A stretch of 8,985 nucleotides of DNA from Bacteroidales bacterium (GTDB lineage: Bacteria > Bacteroidota > Bacteroidia > Bacteroidales > VadinHA17). Every line of letters starts with the position of its first letter. The first letter of the stretch is position 1. Positions 1-6,543 of this stretch are shown piece after piece. Position numbers and translations under genes: made by a program. A model generated the notes under the pieces. That model saw only the letters and a program-made list of their open reading frames with translations. It ran no database searches and was not told where the DNA came from. The stretch is from contig DAIDJT010000099.1 in assembly GCA_027451265.1 (NCBI GenBank), forward strand, positions 1 to 8,985. Direction: 5' to 3'.

Positions 1-96
1 GGTCATTATTGCCCTCGTTGAGTTAAAGTCGCTGAGAATTGATTTTTCTGCACTTCTCTCACCCTCGGCAGGAAATACTCAATTCTGGAAACATAA

Positions 97-127
97 TTTA
101 AAACATATTTTGCCAAGGATACTTTTA
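97..127 (+). promoter_or_regulatory. possible Bacteroidota-type promoter for the symporter
   Basis: TTTA at 97-100 and TACTTTTA at 120-127 are separated by 19 bases. This resembles the Bacteroidota consensus TTTG, about 19-21 bases, TAnnTTTG, with one mismatch in each box (a final A in place of G). It would give a leader of roughly 60 bases before the ATG at 195. The region is AT-rich, so a chance match is quite possible and no other support was seen. Confidence 0.25.
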
Positions 128-194
128 ATTATCTTCATCCGCGTGAATGGTTAAGATCAATTTTTTTCCTGAACCAAGGAGTAACAACTGACAT

Positions 195-1430
195 ATGGTA
201 AAAAGCAAATTCTCACTTGCCATGCACTGGCAGATTCTGATCATGCTGGCACTCGGCGGGCTGTTCGGTTATTTCTTCCCTCACCTGACAAAGTACACGA
301 ACTGGATGGGCGACATATTCCTGAGGGGTCTCAACATGGTTATCGTACCGCTTATTTTCTGTTCCATCATGACCGGTGTGGCCAGTGTGGGAACTGCTGA
401 GAATCTGGGAAGGCTTGGATTGAAAACGATGGGATACTATATATTTTCAACCCTGCTGGCAATAATAACCGGGTTGGCCCTGGTTCAGCTGATAAAGCCC
501 GGTGTTGGCGCAGACCTGGGATTACAGGTTCCGGTGGAGGAAATTTCAACAGGGAAGGAAAGGTTCGGGCAGGTGCTTCTCAACATTGTTCCGGTAAATA
601 TCATCAGGGCGATGTCAGAAGGGAACATGCTGTCAATCATCTTTTTTGCCATCCTCGCCGGTTTCTTCGTGACCCGTGTGGGTGAGAAATCCCGTGTTCT
701 TCTTGTTGATGTGGTGAACTCAATACTCGATGTGATCATGAAGATCACCCTGTTCGTAATCAAGTTCACCCCCCTGGGTGTATTCAGCATAATTGCAAAA
801 GTTCTCTCGCAGCAGATAAACAGTGGCAACCAGGTAGGCGAAATCATCGGAAGCATGGGAATTTATTTCCTGACCGTGCTTCTCGGGCTGGTGATACAGG
901 GCTTCATAACCCTTCCATTGATGGTTAGATTTCTTGGCAGGGCAAATCCGGTAAAGCATATGAAGAACATGTCTACCGTGCTGCTGACAGCCTTCTCCAC
1001 ATCATCATCCAATGCCACTTTGCCTGTGACCATGGAGGCCGTTGAGACAAAGGACGGGGTATCGAACAAGATCACCAGCTTCACGATTCCGCTTGGTGCG
1101 ACGATAAACATGAACGGTACCGCCCTGTACGAGTGTGTGGCAGTGATTTTTATCGCCCAGGCTTACGGGATTGACCTGAGCCTGGGGCAGCAGGTTGTGG
1201 TTATATTCACAGCCCTTCTGGCAGCCATCGGCTCGGCAGGGATCCCGATGGCCGGACTTGTAATGATGGCTGTGGTTCTCAATGCAGTTGGCCTGCCGCT
1301 TGAAGGGATCGGCCTGATACTTGCGGTCGACCGTATTCTTGATATGTTCCGCACCGCCATCAATGTCTACGGTGACACCTGCGGTGCGGTCATTATTGCC
1401 AAATCAGAAGGAGAAAAACTCCTGATATAG
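195..1430 (+). CDS. dicarboxylate/amino acid:cation symporter (DAACS, glutamate/aspartate type)
   Basis: A secondary transporter of the inner membrane that would import an acidic amino acid or C4-dicarboxylate together with sodium ions or protons. The 411-residue length fits the family. Visible landmarks are the serine-rich HP1 loop (STSSSNATLP, residues 268-277), the unwound TM7 motif NMNGT (305-309), the HP2 loop GSAGIP (346-351) and the TM8 substrate signature D379...D383-M-F-R386-T387...N390. In the archaeal homologue GltPh the arginine matching R386 binds the side-chain carboxylate. Its presence argues for acidic rather than neutral substrates, although glutamate, aspartate, succinate and fumarate cannot be told apart. 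The N-terminus is a short basic stretch leading straight into a membrane helix. The ATG at 195 is supported by AAGGAG at 176-181, one of the few clear Shine-Dalgarno matches in the window. The gene is monocistronic by context: its downstream neighbour is on the opposite strand and a repeat array follows the stop codon. Confidence 0.95.
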   Translation: MVKSKFSLAMHWQILIMLALGGLFGYFFPHLTKYTNWMGDIFLRGLNMVIVPLIFCSIMTGVASVGTAENLGRLGLKTMGYYIFSTLLAIITGLALVQLIKPGVGADLGLQVPVEEISTGKERFGQVLLNIVPVNIIRAMSEGNMLSIIFFAILAGFFVTRVGEKSRVLLVDVVNSILDVIMKITLFVIKFTPLGVFSIIAKVLSQQINSGNQVGEIIGSMGIYFLTVLLGLVIQGFITLPLMVRFLGRANPVKHMKNMSTVLLTAFSTSSSNATLPVTMEAVETKDGVSNKITSFTIPLGATINMNGTALYECVAVIFIAQAYGIDLSLGQQVVVIFTALLAAIGSAGIPMAGLVMMAVVLNAVGLPLEGIGLILAVDRILDMFRTAINVYGDTCGAVIIAKSEGEKLLI

Positions 1431-1443
1431 TGTAAACTGTCTA

Positions 1444-1506
1444 TAGTCTGAGGTCTGAAGTCTGAAGTCTGAAGTCTGAGGTCTGAGGTCTGAAGTCAGG
1501 AGTCAA
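1444..1506. repeat. heptanucleotide tandem repeat array, nine units
   Basis: Nine consecutive 7-base units start 14 bases after the symporter stop codon: TAGTCTG, AGGTCTG, AAGTCTG (three times), AGGTCTG (twice), AAGTCAG, GAGTCAA. The consensus is ARGTCTG. The middle units are nearly perfect and the edges decay, as expected for slippage with later mutation. The period of seven is not a multiple of three and there is no ORF over it, so it is not coding. It resembles the short tandemly repeated repetitive sequences (heptamer STRRs) known from cyanobacteria. Its function is unknown. Confidence 0.9.
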
Positions 1507-1521
1507 CAAACTGCAGTTTGT
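1506..1521. repeat. perfect 16-bp palindrome between convergent genes
   Basis: ACAAACTGCAGTTTGT is fully self-complementary and directly abuts the heptamer array. As RNA it could form a 6-bp stem with a TGCA loop, readable from either strand. It lies between the converging ends of the symporter and slyD, so a bidirectional transcript-end hairpin is plausible. No T-run follows on either side and the stem is AT-rich, so it is not a convincing intrinsic terminator. A dimeric DNA-binding-protein site is the alternative. Confidence 0.5.
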
Positions 1522-1578
1522 CATGTTTAACTGATTGATTGACCTACTGTTGTCTGATGCGGACCGCAGGATATTTTT

Positions 1579-2115
1579 TCATCCGCAGCTTCCGCCGCAA
1601 CCGCTGCTCTTGCTCCCGCATGTTGAGCAGCCACCGGATGACGGTCCCATCAGCTCTTCAGGAGTTGCTTCCCGCACCCCTACCACCTTCCCGGTAAAAT
1701 GAAGGTCAGTACCTGCCAGCGGATGGTTGAAATCCATCTTCACAAACGCATCGCCAATTTCCACAACCACACCGTTCATCCTGTTTCCATGGGAATCCAT
1801 CATCGGGACAGTGTTACCCACATAGCATATCTCGCTTCTCAGAACACCTTCATCCTCAAATATATTCCTCGGCAGACTTATGACCATTTCTTCGCGGATT
1901 TCACCGTATGCATCAGCAGCAGCAAGGCTGAAATCAAATACTGACCCTGCTTCCAGTCCTTCCAGGTTTGCCTCGAATGCCGGGAGAAGTCGCCCGGCCC
2001 CGAAGACAAATGAAAGCGGTGCCGACTCCTCAACAGTCTCAATTATCCTTTCATCGTTACCCGCCTCATGAAGGGTATATGTCAGTGAAGTAAATTTGTT
2101 GTTTTCAATTTTCAT
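1579..2115 (-). CDS. slyD: SlyD-type FKBP peptidyl-prolyl cis-trans isomerase
   Basis: A cytoplasmic prolyl isomerase and chaperone of the SlyD group, 178 residues against 196 in E. coli. The FKBP fold is split by an insert-in-flap chaperone domain. The first FKBP half holds FVFGAGRLLPAFEANLEGL (36-54) and AAADAYGE (66-72 region). The flap insert covers about 76-126. The second FKBP half begins at MDFNHPLAG (127-135) and contains the typical NHPLAG motif. The tail is a short Gly/Ser/Cys segment with cysteines 163, 166, 173 and 177. This corresponds in position to the His/Cys-rich nickel-binding tail of E. coli SlyD, but here it is cysteine-only and compact. No signal peptide is present. The start at 2115 gives a family-like N-terminus. 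It lies 40 bases downstream of the beta-barrel gene on the same strand, so the two may be co-transcribed. The prolyl isomerase call is firm; metal binding by the tail is inferred. Confidence 0.93.
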   Translation of the reverse strand: MKIENNKFTSLTYTLHEAGNDERIIETVEESAPLSFVFGAGRLLPAFEANLEGLEAGSVFDFSLAAADAYGEIREEMVISLPRNIFEDEGVLRSEICYVGNTVPMMDSHGNRMNGVVVEIGDAFVKMDFNHPLAGTDLHFTGKVVGVREATPEELMGPSSGGCSTCGSKSSGCGGSCG

Positions 2116-2155
2116 AACTACTTGATCTGATTTATATTCATCTAAATTATATCAA

Positions 2156-2725
2156 TTAAAAATAAAACTCCACCCTGATCTCCGGAGTATCATATATTCC
2201 GTATTCATTTCCAGTAACGCTCCAGAGAAAACTAAGGTTCATGCTCGACTTTTTACCGGTGGGTTGGGAAATTCCTGCCCCTGCCAGGAAGCTTCCATAG
2301 AGGAACCGTCCATCACTTTCAGGGTTGTTCATGAAAAAGGCGCGCTGAAGACTTAGCAGTTCATACTCACCATTTACAAAAATTCCCATATTCAAGCCAA
2401 TGGGGATGATGTTGTTAAGATCCTGCACAACTGTCAGTTGAAGCATGGTTCTGCCACCGTAGATGGCCGTCCTGCCAAAGGGATCCTTGTAGTACTGAAA
2501 TGAGGGTCCTGCCCCCACTGCAATCCTTGGAAGCAGCCAGATGCCTGCCAGGGGAGCCACCTCGATGTTGGTCACGGTTCCGAACTGCAGTCCGAACGAT
2601 CCCCCGAAAAAGAGCCGCTGTTTAACAGGAGGCCTCCCCTGTGCCGCATTCTCTGTAACGGGAACCTGTCCGGCTGCTGCAGCTGCCATTGCAAGGCAGA
2701 AAGCCAACGCCAGTATCTTTTTCAT
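2156..2725 (-). CDS. putative outer-membrane beta-barrel protein, function unknown
   Basis: I do not recognise a specific family. The 189-residue protein begins with a clear Sec signal peptide: basic KK, a hydrophobic core, then an Ala-rich stretch with probable cleavage near residue 19 (AAAAAG|Q). The mature part alternates polar and hydrophobic/aromatic residues in short strands separated by Gly-, Asn- and Pro-containing turns (GGSFGLQFG 41-49, GAGPSFQYY 71-79, YGSFLAGAGIS 143-153). It ends VEFYF, a terminal aromatic typical of proteins inserted by the BAM machinery. These traits suggest a small eight-stranded-type porin-like or OmpX/OmpW-like barrel. It has one non-terminal cysteine, inside the signal peptide (C10). 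That position is not a lipobox, so it is not a lipoprotein. Upstream, TTTATTTG (2760-2753 on the minus strand) resembles a Bacteroidota -7 box, but no matching -33 box was found. slyD follows after 40 bases. Confidence 0.75.
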   Translation of the reverse strand: MKKILALAFCLAMAAAAAGQVPVTENAAQGRPPVKQRLFFGGSFGLQFGTVTNIEVAPLAGIWLLPRIAVGAGPSFQYYKDPFGRTAIYGGRTMLQLTVVQDLNNIIPIGLNMGIFVNGEYELLSLQRAFFMNNPESDGRFLYGSFLAGAGISQPTGKKSSMNLSFLWSVTGNEYGIYDTPEIRVEFYF

Positions 2726-2834
2726 TGATGCAGTATCCTCATTTTGAGGCTACAAATAAAATCAAAATTAAGTACATTTACGGTAGTTCTGCCCGGCAAA
2801 AACAGCTGGCCGCAATTATAACACTGACAGTAAG

Positions 2835-3530
2835 ATGATTATAGTAATAACAGGGGCATCTTCGGGTATAGGTCGCGAGACAGCCATCAGGCTCTCGGAG
2901 AATCAGGAGAACAAAATTTACGCAATAGCCCGCAACAGGAAAGCGCTCATTACCCTTTCAGAGGCCGCAGGAAACAAAAATATAATCCCTGTGGCAATGG
3001 ACATAGCCTCCGGACGATCATCGCTCAGCGAGCTCAGAAATCGGCTTGAAAAGGAAGGAGGAAGGGTGGACATCCTGATAAACAATGCAGGACATCTTGT
3101 TAACAAGCCCTTTGAGGATCACACCGAAGCTGACATAACAGAATCAGTTTCCGTCAATTTCACCGCAGCTGCCAGGCTTATGGCGGAGCTGCTGCCGCTG
3201 ATGGCCAGCGGATCGCATGTTGTCAATATAGGCAGCATGGGCGGATTCCAGGGGAGCCTTAAGTTTCCGGGACTGGCCTGGTACAGTGCAACCAAGGGTG
3301 CCCTGGCCGTGCTGACGGAGTGTCTTGCTGCAGAGTATGCAGAGCGGGGTATTTCATTCAACTGTCTCTGTCCCGGTGCTGTGCAAACCGAGATGTTCCA
3401 GAAAGCGTTTCCGGGATTTAGCGCACCTGTATCGCCTGCTGACATGGCCGCCTTCATTGCTGATTTCGCAGTAAACGGCAACAGGTTTTTCAACGGGAAG
3501 ATACTGCCGGTGGCGGTGTCAGTTCCTTAG
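2835..3530 (+). CDS. short-chain dehydrogenase/reductase (SDR family)
   Basis: A cytoplasmic NAD(P)-dependent oxidoreductase of the classical SDR fold, 231 residues and so slightly shorter than the usual 240-260. Motifs in order are the dinucleotide-binding TGASSGIG (6-13), D56 in the adenine-contacting MDI, NNAG (83-86), N108, the catalytic S134 in NIGSMGG, the catalytic pair Y150-x-x-x-K154, and CPGAVQT (179-185) after the active site. R33/R35 after the second strand (IARNRK) lean towards NADP(H), because basic residues there usually bind the 2'-phosphate; this is an inference. The substrate cannot be read from sequence. The family includes sugar, steroid, fatty-acyl and small-ketone reductases. 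The ATG at 2835 starts two residues before the first beta strand, so no earlier start is needed. It is divergent from the beta-barrel gene and convergent with buk. The TAG stop lies within a TAGGCA heptamer repeat. Confidence 0.92.
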   Translation: MIIVITGASSGIGRETAIRLSENQENKIYAIARNRKALITLSEAAGNKNIIPVAMDIASGRSSLSELRNRLEKEGGRVDILINNAGHLVNKPFEDHTEADITESVSVNFTAAARLMAELLPLMASGSHVVNIGSMGGFQGSLKFPGLAWYSATKGALAVLTECLAAEYAERGISFNCLCPGAVQTEMFQKAFPGFSAPVSPADMAAFIADFAVNGNRFFNGKILPVAVSVP

Positions 3531-3547
3531 GCAATAGGCAGTAGTGA
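3527..3547 (+). repeat. short degenerate heptamer repeat at the SDR stop codon
   Basis: TTAGGCA (3527-3533) and ATAGGCA (3534-3540) are followed by a decayed unit GTAGTGA (3541-3547). The first unit contains the SDR stop codon TAG (3528-3530). The same NTAGGCA unit recurs in inverted orientation near the buk stop at 3591-3625, so the two sets face each other across the convergent intergenic gap. Confidence 0.6.
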
Positions 3548-3625
3548 ATTAGCTGTAAATCATTTGGTAACCATAAATATTGTCAACACTTGCCTAATGG
3601 CTCTTGGCTCTTGCCTACAGCCTAT
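3534..3625. terminator. inverted repeat between convergent SDR and buk, possible bidirectional transcript end
   Basis: ATAGGCAGTAG at 3534-3544 is complementary to CTACAGCCTAT at 3615-3625 in 10 of 11 positions. A second pair, TTAGGCAA (3527-3534) and TTGCCTAA (3590-3597), is a perfect 8-bp match. Both pairs would fold a transcript from either strand at the place where the two converging genes end. The enclosed loop is long, about 55-70 bases, and no T-run follows, so a classical rho-independent terminator is not shown. The pairing may be only a by-product of heptamer repeats in opposite orientation. Confidence 0.3.
3591..3625 (-). repeat. heptamer tandem repeat overlapping the buk stop codon, five units
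   Basis: Read on the minus strand the units are ATAGGCT, GTAGGCA, AGAGCCA, AGAGCCA, TTAGGCA. All are in exact 7-base phase, and the first contains the buk TAG stop (3624-3622). The unit differs from the ARGTCTG array after the symporter, but the period is the same. Confidence 0.7.
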
Positions 3626-4701
3626 CCCTGGTATTCCTTTACGGAAATATGTCCAGTGATTGCAAGGTACCCGTTAAAAGCCAGCGCCTTAAGCTCGTCT
3701 TCTCCGGGATAGACAAATATGGGGGCAAGGTGCCTCACCCTGTGGCTGACCCTCTCCACATGCGCACTGTCATATGCAAGACCTCCTGTAAGTATTATGC
3801 AATCGACCTCTCCTGCAAGGACAGCTGACATCGCTCCTATCTCCCTGGAAGTCTGATAACTGCATCCTTCAACAATAAGTGCGGCACGTGTATCGCCATC
3901 AACGGCCCGTTTTGTTGCCTCCTGGAAGCTGTTGGTTCCCAGGTAGGCTACTATACCTCCCTTTCCGGCCAGCATAGACGTCACTTCGGACAGTTTGTAT
4001 TTTCCGCTGAAGCATAGCTCGGCAAGCTGCAAAGCCGGCAGTCCGCCACTGCGCTCAGGCGAATACGGGCCGTCGCCATTGAGAGCATTGTTGACATCTA
4101 TCACCCTGCCGCGACGGTGTGCCCCCACACTGATGCCTCCGCCCATATGGGCTACAATCAGATTTAGGTCCTCATATTCCTTCCCGACAGAAGCTGCATA
4201 AATCCTGGCGACCGCTTTCTGGTTCAGCGCATGGAAGATTGATCTCCTGCTTATCAGCGGGTGCCCTGATAACCTGGCCACCGCCTCAAGCTCGTCAACA
4301 ACCACAGGGTCAACTATATATGCCCTGGCGCCGGGAATCTGCCCCACAACCATGTCAGCCAGCAGGGCTCCGAGGTTGCTTGCATGCTCTCCGTTAACCG
4401 CTTCAGAAAGATGCTTCCTCATCAGGTCATTTACCTCGTAGATACCTGATTCAATCGGATTTACGAGTCCTCCCCTCCCAACGACGGCAGCTATTTCCTT
4501 CAGGTCGGCCTTCTCTTCCTTCAGGGCTTCCATTATCACACCGTACCTGAACGGCAACTGGTCAGTTATTGTGGTGAATCCTTCAAGCTCTTCAGCGCTG
4601 TGTCTCAGAGTCTTCTCCATGAGTCTGTCATTCCCCTCATAGAGAGCAAACTTGGTACTTGTTGAGCCCGGATTTATGGCCAGTATAAGCTTTTTCTTCA
4701 T
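3622..4701 (-). CDS. buk: butyrate kinase
   Basis: Converts butyryl-phosphate and ADP to butyrate and ATP, or the branched-chain equivalents, in the cytoplasm. It is the last step of the Ptb-Buk route. From the ATG at 4701 the protein is 359 residues, the usual family length. It shows the ASKHA-fold phosphate-binding loop NPGSTSTK (10-17), GRGGL (75-79), IVDPVVVDEL (129-138), SIFHALNQKA (154-163), HMGGGISVGAH (185-195), GDGPYSPERSGG (209-220) and the adenosine-side TGGLAY (305-310). These are the standard Buk motifs. They separate it from acetate kinase, which has GTRTG and GVGEN instead. The gene is the last of the five-gene operon. An alternative ATG at 4710 would overlap the preceding TAA stop as TAATG and add only MIK, so translational coupling is likely whichever start is used. 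A still longer frame to 4749 overlaps the ptb tail and is unlikely. The stop lies in a heptamer repeat. Confidence 0.95.
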   Translation of the reverse strand: MKKKLILAINPGSTSTKFALYEGNDRLMEKTLRHSAEELEGFTTITDQLPFRYGVIMEALKEEKADLKEIAAVVGRGGLVNPIESGIYEVNDLMRKHLSEAVNGEHASNLGALLADMVVGQIPGARAYIVDPVVVDELEAVARLSGHPLISRRSIFHALNQKAVARIYAASVGKEYEDLNLIVAHMGGGISVGAHRRGRVIDVNNALNGDGPYSPERSGGLPALQLAELCFSGKYKLSEVTSMLAGKGGIVAYLGTNSFQEATKRAVDGDTRAALIVEGCSYQTSREIGAMSAVLAGEVDCIILTGGLAYDSAHVERVSHRVRHLAPIFVYPGEDELKALAFNGYLAITGHISVKEYQG

Positions 4702-4709
4702 CTTGATCA

Positions 4710-5621
4710 TTATTTCTGAGAGGCCATCAGGCATGAGAGGGCCACGCAATAGTATTTTGAAAGCTCACTTTCGCTTCTTGACATCACCACAACCGGTTTT
4801 ACGGTGCCGCAGATCATTCCGGCCAGTTCGCCTCCCCCGAAGAGCATGAGTCCCTTGTAGAACGGGTTACATGCCTCCAGTGAGGGGAAGAGCAGTATAT
4901 CAGCATCGCCGTCCAGAGGTGTATCCACTCCCTTTATCCTGACACTTTCCGGGTCACAGGCCAGAAAAAGGTCAACCGGGCCATCCATTATGCAGCCGGG
5001 TATCTGACCATTCTCTGCCATCCTGCACATGACGGAGTAATCAAGGGTATTCGGAAAATGATCGCTCACCTTCTCTGACGCTGCTATCAGCGCCACACGT
5101 GGTTTCTCAATGCCAAACCGGTGTGCCATGTCAACGGCATAGCGGGCCATAGCAACTTTCTGACCAAGGTCAGGAAACGGGATCACCGCAGTATCAGTGA
5201 GAAACAACAACTTATGATATGCGGGAACCTCCACGGCGCATACATAGCTCATCACTGCACCGGGAGGAAGGAGTCCTTTCTCCTTATCCATCACGGCCCT
5301 GAGGAATTTGTCAGTGCCAACAAGGCCTTTCATGACTATATCGGCCTCGCCTGAGCGGGTCATGGATACAGCCATTTCTGCCGAACTCTTTTCGTCAGCT
5401 GATTCCACCAGCTTAAAACGTCCCGGATCAGCCCCGGACTCACTGCAGGCAGCAAGAATCTGTTCACGGCGGCCAATCATTATTGCCTCGGCAAATCCTT
5501 CAGCAACAGCTCTTTTAAGTGATCCGACGGTATTCGGGTCCTGTGCCCAGGCAACAGCTATTCGCTTTTTTACACCTGACAACCTTACGGTGTCAGCCAT
5601 CTGCCTGAGACTGGTAATCAT
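4710..5621 (-). CDS. ptb: diverged second phosphate butyryltransferase-family protein
   Basis: A phosphate acyltransferase of the Ptb/Pta fold, 303 residues. It would exchange CoA for phosphate on an acyl group and pass the acyl-phosphate to the adjacent butyrate kinase. It keeps the family core: MKGLVGT (97-103), EVPAYHKLLFLTD (131-143), DGP (213-215), DADILLFPSLEA (239-250) and SRSESE (281-286). It differs from the neighbouring canonical copy at several conserved places. MKGK is MKGL, DGPLAFDNA is DGPVDLFLA, the GNVLYK block is CNPFYK, and SRSDSD is SRSESE. There is also one extra residue near 119-120 (LLPPG). By hand, residues 93-143 match the other copy at 27 of about 50 positions. It may therefore have another acyl-CoA specificity (branched-chain or aromatic), form a mixed oligomer with the first copy, or be less active. 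Its start lies one base after the upstream stop (TGATATG), strongly suggesting coupling. Confidence 0.88.
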   Translation of the reverse strand: MITSLRQMADTVRLSGVKKRIAVAWAQDPNTVGSLKRAVAEGFAEAIMIGRREQILAACSESGADPGRFKLVESADEKSSAEMAVSMTRSGEADIVMKGLVGTDKFLRAVMDKEKGLLPPGAVMSYVCAVEVPAYHKLLFLTDTAVIPFPDLGQKVAMARYAVDMAHRFGIEKPRVALIAASEKVSDHFPNTLDYSVMCRMAENGQIPGCIMDGPVDLFLACDPESVRIKGVDTPLDGDADILLFPSLEACNPFYKGLMLFGGGELAGMICGTVKPVVVMSRSESELSKYYCVALSCLMASQK

Positions 5622-5622
5622 A

Positions 5623-6531
5623 TCAATCCTGTCCTGAAATTGCAGCTGCCAGGACTATGCTGTCATACTTTGCCTGGTCAGAGTCGCTTCTTGAGGTAAG
5701 GACTATCGGTGCTATGGCACCCAGGATCACCGCTGCCACACCCGCATGGGCAAAGAAGACCAGCGACTTATAGAGGACGTTACCAACCTCAATATCAGGC
5801 ATCAGCAACAGGTCGGTATCGCCTGCCACATCACTTCTTATACCCTTGTGTATGGCACTTTCGAGGCTGATTGCATTGTCGAAGGCGAGTGGTCCGTCGA
5901 TGAGGCAGTTTCTGATCTGGTCACGCTGGTTCATCTTTGAGAGCAATGCCGCATCCAGTGTAGCCTGCATGTTTTCGCTCACCATCTCAACTGCTCCGAG
6001 TACGGCCACCTTAGGCATTTCCACCCCCAGCCTGTTAAGGCATGCCACCGAGTTGTTCACAATGGCTATCTTGTCCTGAAGGTTGGGCGCAATATTCATC
6101 GCGACGTCCGTGACGGCAATGAGCTTGTGATAGGCGGCCACCTCAAAAATAGCAAAATGAGAGAGCAGTGAGCCGGATCTGAGACCCCACTCCTTGTTCA
6201 GGACTGCCTTGAGCAGGTTGGATGTACCTACCTTGCCTTTCATGAGTATGTCTGCCTGATTGCTGCGCACCATCCTGACAGATATCTCGATAGCCATCTC
6301 TGAATCAGGCTCATGCACCACCCTGATACCAGTAAGGTCAAAGTTGTTCTTTGCGGCTATACTATGAATAGCATCCCTGTCACCGACAAGAATAGGCTCA
6401 ATGAAGCCATCGCGGGCAGCCATCAGGACAGAGGACAGCGAATTGTGATCCTGCGCTGCTGCCAGCACCAGCCGTCTGGCAGGCTTGTCAACAAGCAGTT
6501 GTTTGAGTTCGGAAAGGTGCTTATAAGCCAT
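5623..6531 (-). CDS. ptb: phosphate butyryltransferase (canonical copy)
   Basis: Catalyses butyryl-CoA plus phosphate to butyryl-phosphate plus CoA, also commonly used for isobutyryl-, isovaleryl- and related CoAs. The 302-residue length is standard. Motifs follow the clostridial Ptb pattern closely: ILMKGKVGT (95-103), NKEWGLRSGSLLSHFAIFE (112-130), YHKL (134-137), the TD(V)AMNIAPNLQDK block (141-154), IDGPLAFDNAIS (211-222), HKGIRSDVAGDTD (228-240), EVGNVLYKSL (248-257) and the phosphate/CoA-site signature TSRSDSDQAK (279-288). S280 and R281 match the Ser-Arg pair that is catalytic in Methanosarcina phosphotransacetylase. The start is 12 bases after the ackA stop, without a visible Shine-Dalgarno site, which is normal for Bacteroidota. 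It stands between ackA and a diverged paralogue, in the order pta-ackA-ptb-ptb-buk. Confidence 0.94.
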   Translation of the reverse strand: MAYKHLSELKQLLVDKPARRLVLAAAQDHNSLSSVLMAARDGFIEPILVGDRDAIHSIAAKNNFDLTGIRVVHEPDSEMAIEISVRMVRSNQADILMKGKVGTSNLLKAVLNKEWGLRSGSLLSHFAIFEVAAYHKLIAVTDVAMNIAPNLQDKIAIVNNSVACLNRLGVEMPKVAVLGAVEMVSENMQATLDAALLSKMNQRDQIRNCLIDGPLAFDNAISLESAIHKGIRSDVAGDTDLLLMPDIEVGNVLYKSLVFFAHAGVAAVILGAIAPIVLTSRSDSDQAKYDSIVLAAAISGQD

Positions 6532-6543
6532 TGTGCAGTGTGT

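Noticed and set aside
2..154. Open frame of 50 codons from the left edge to a TAA, beginning with the same 13 bases (GGTCATTATTGCC) that occur near the end of the symporter gene at 1388-1400 in the matching frame.
   Set aside because: This could hint at the tail of a duplicated symporter. However, the match ends after 13 bases, the following residues do not resemble the family, and a 13-base match in 9 kb is expected by chance about as often as not. The second half is AT-rich and looks non-coding.
1558..1579. Small GC-rich inverted repeat TGCGGACCGCA followed by six T residues on the plus strand, resembling a terminator for the symporter.
   Set aside because: The stem is at most 4-5 bp with a tiny loop, the T-run is separated by five bases, and it lies about 130 bases after the symporter stop, against the slyD end.
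4702..4749. Longer buk start at 4749.
   Set aside because: It would add 16 residues (MRGPLMPDG...) overlapping the end of ptb in another frame and absent from the family. The starts at 4710 or 4701 fit the conserved N-terminus.
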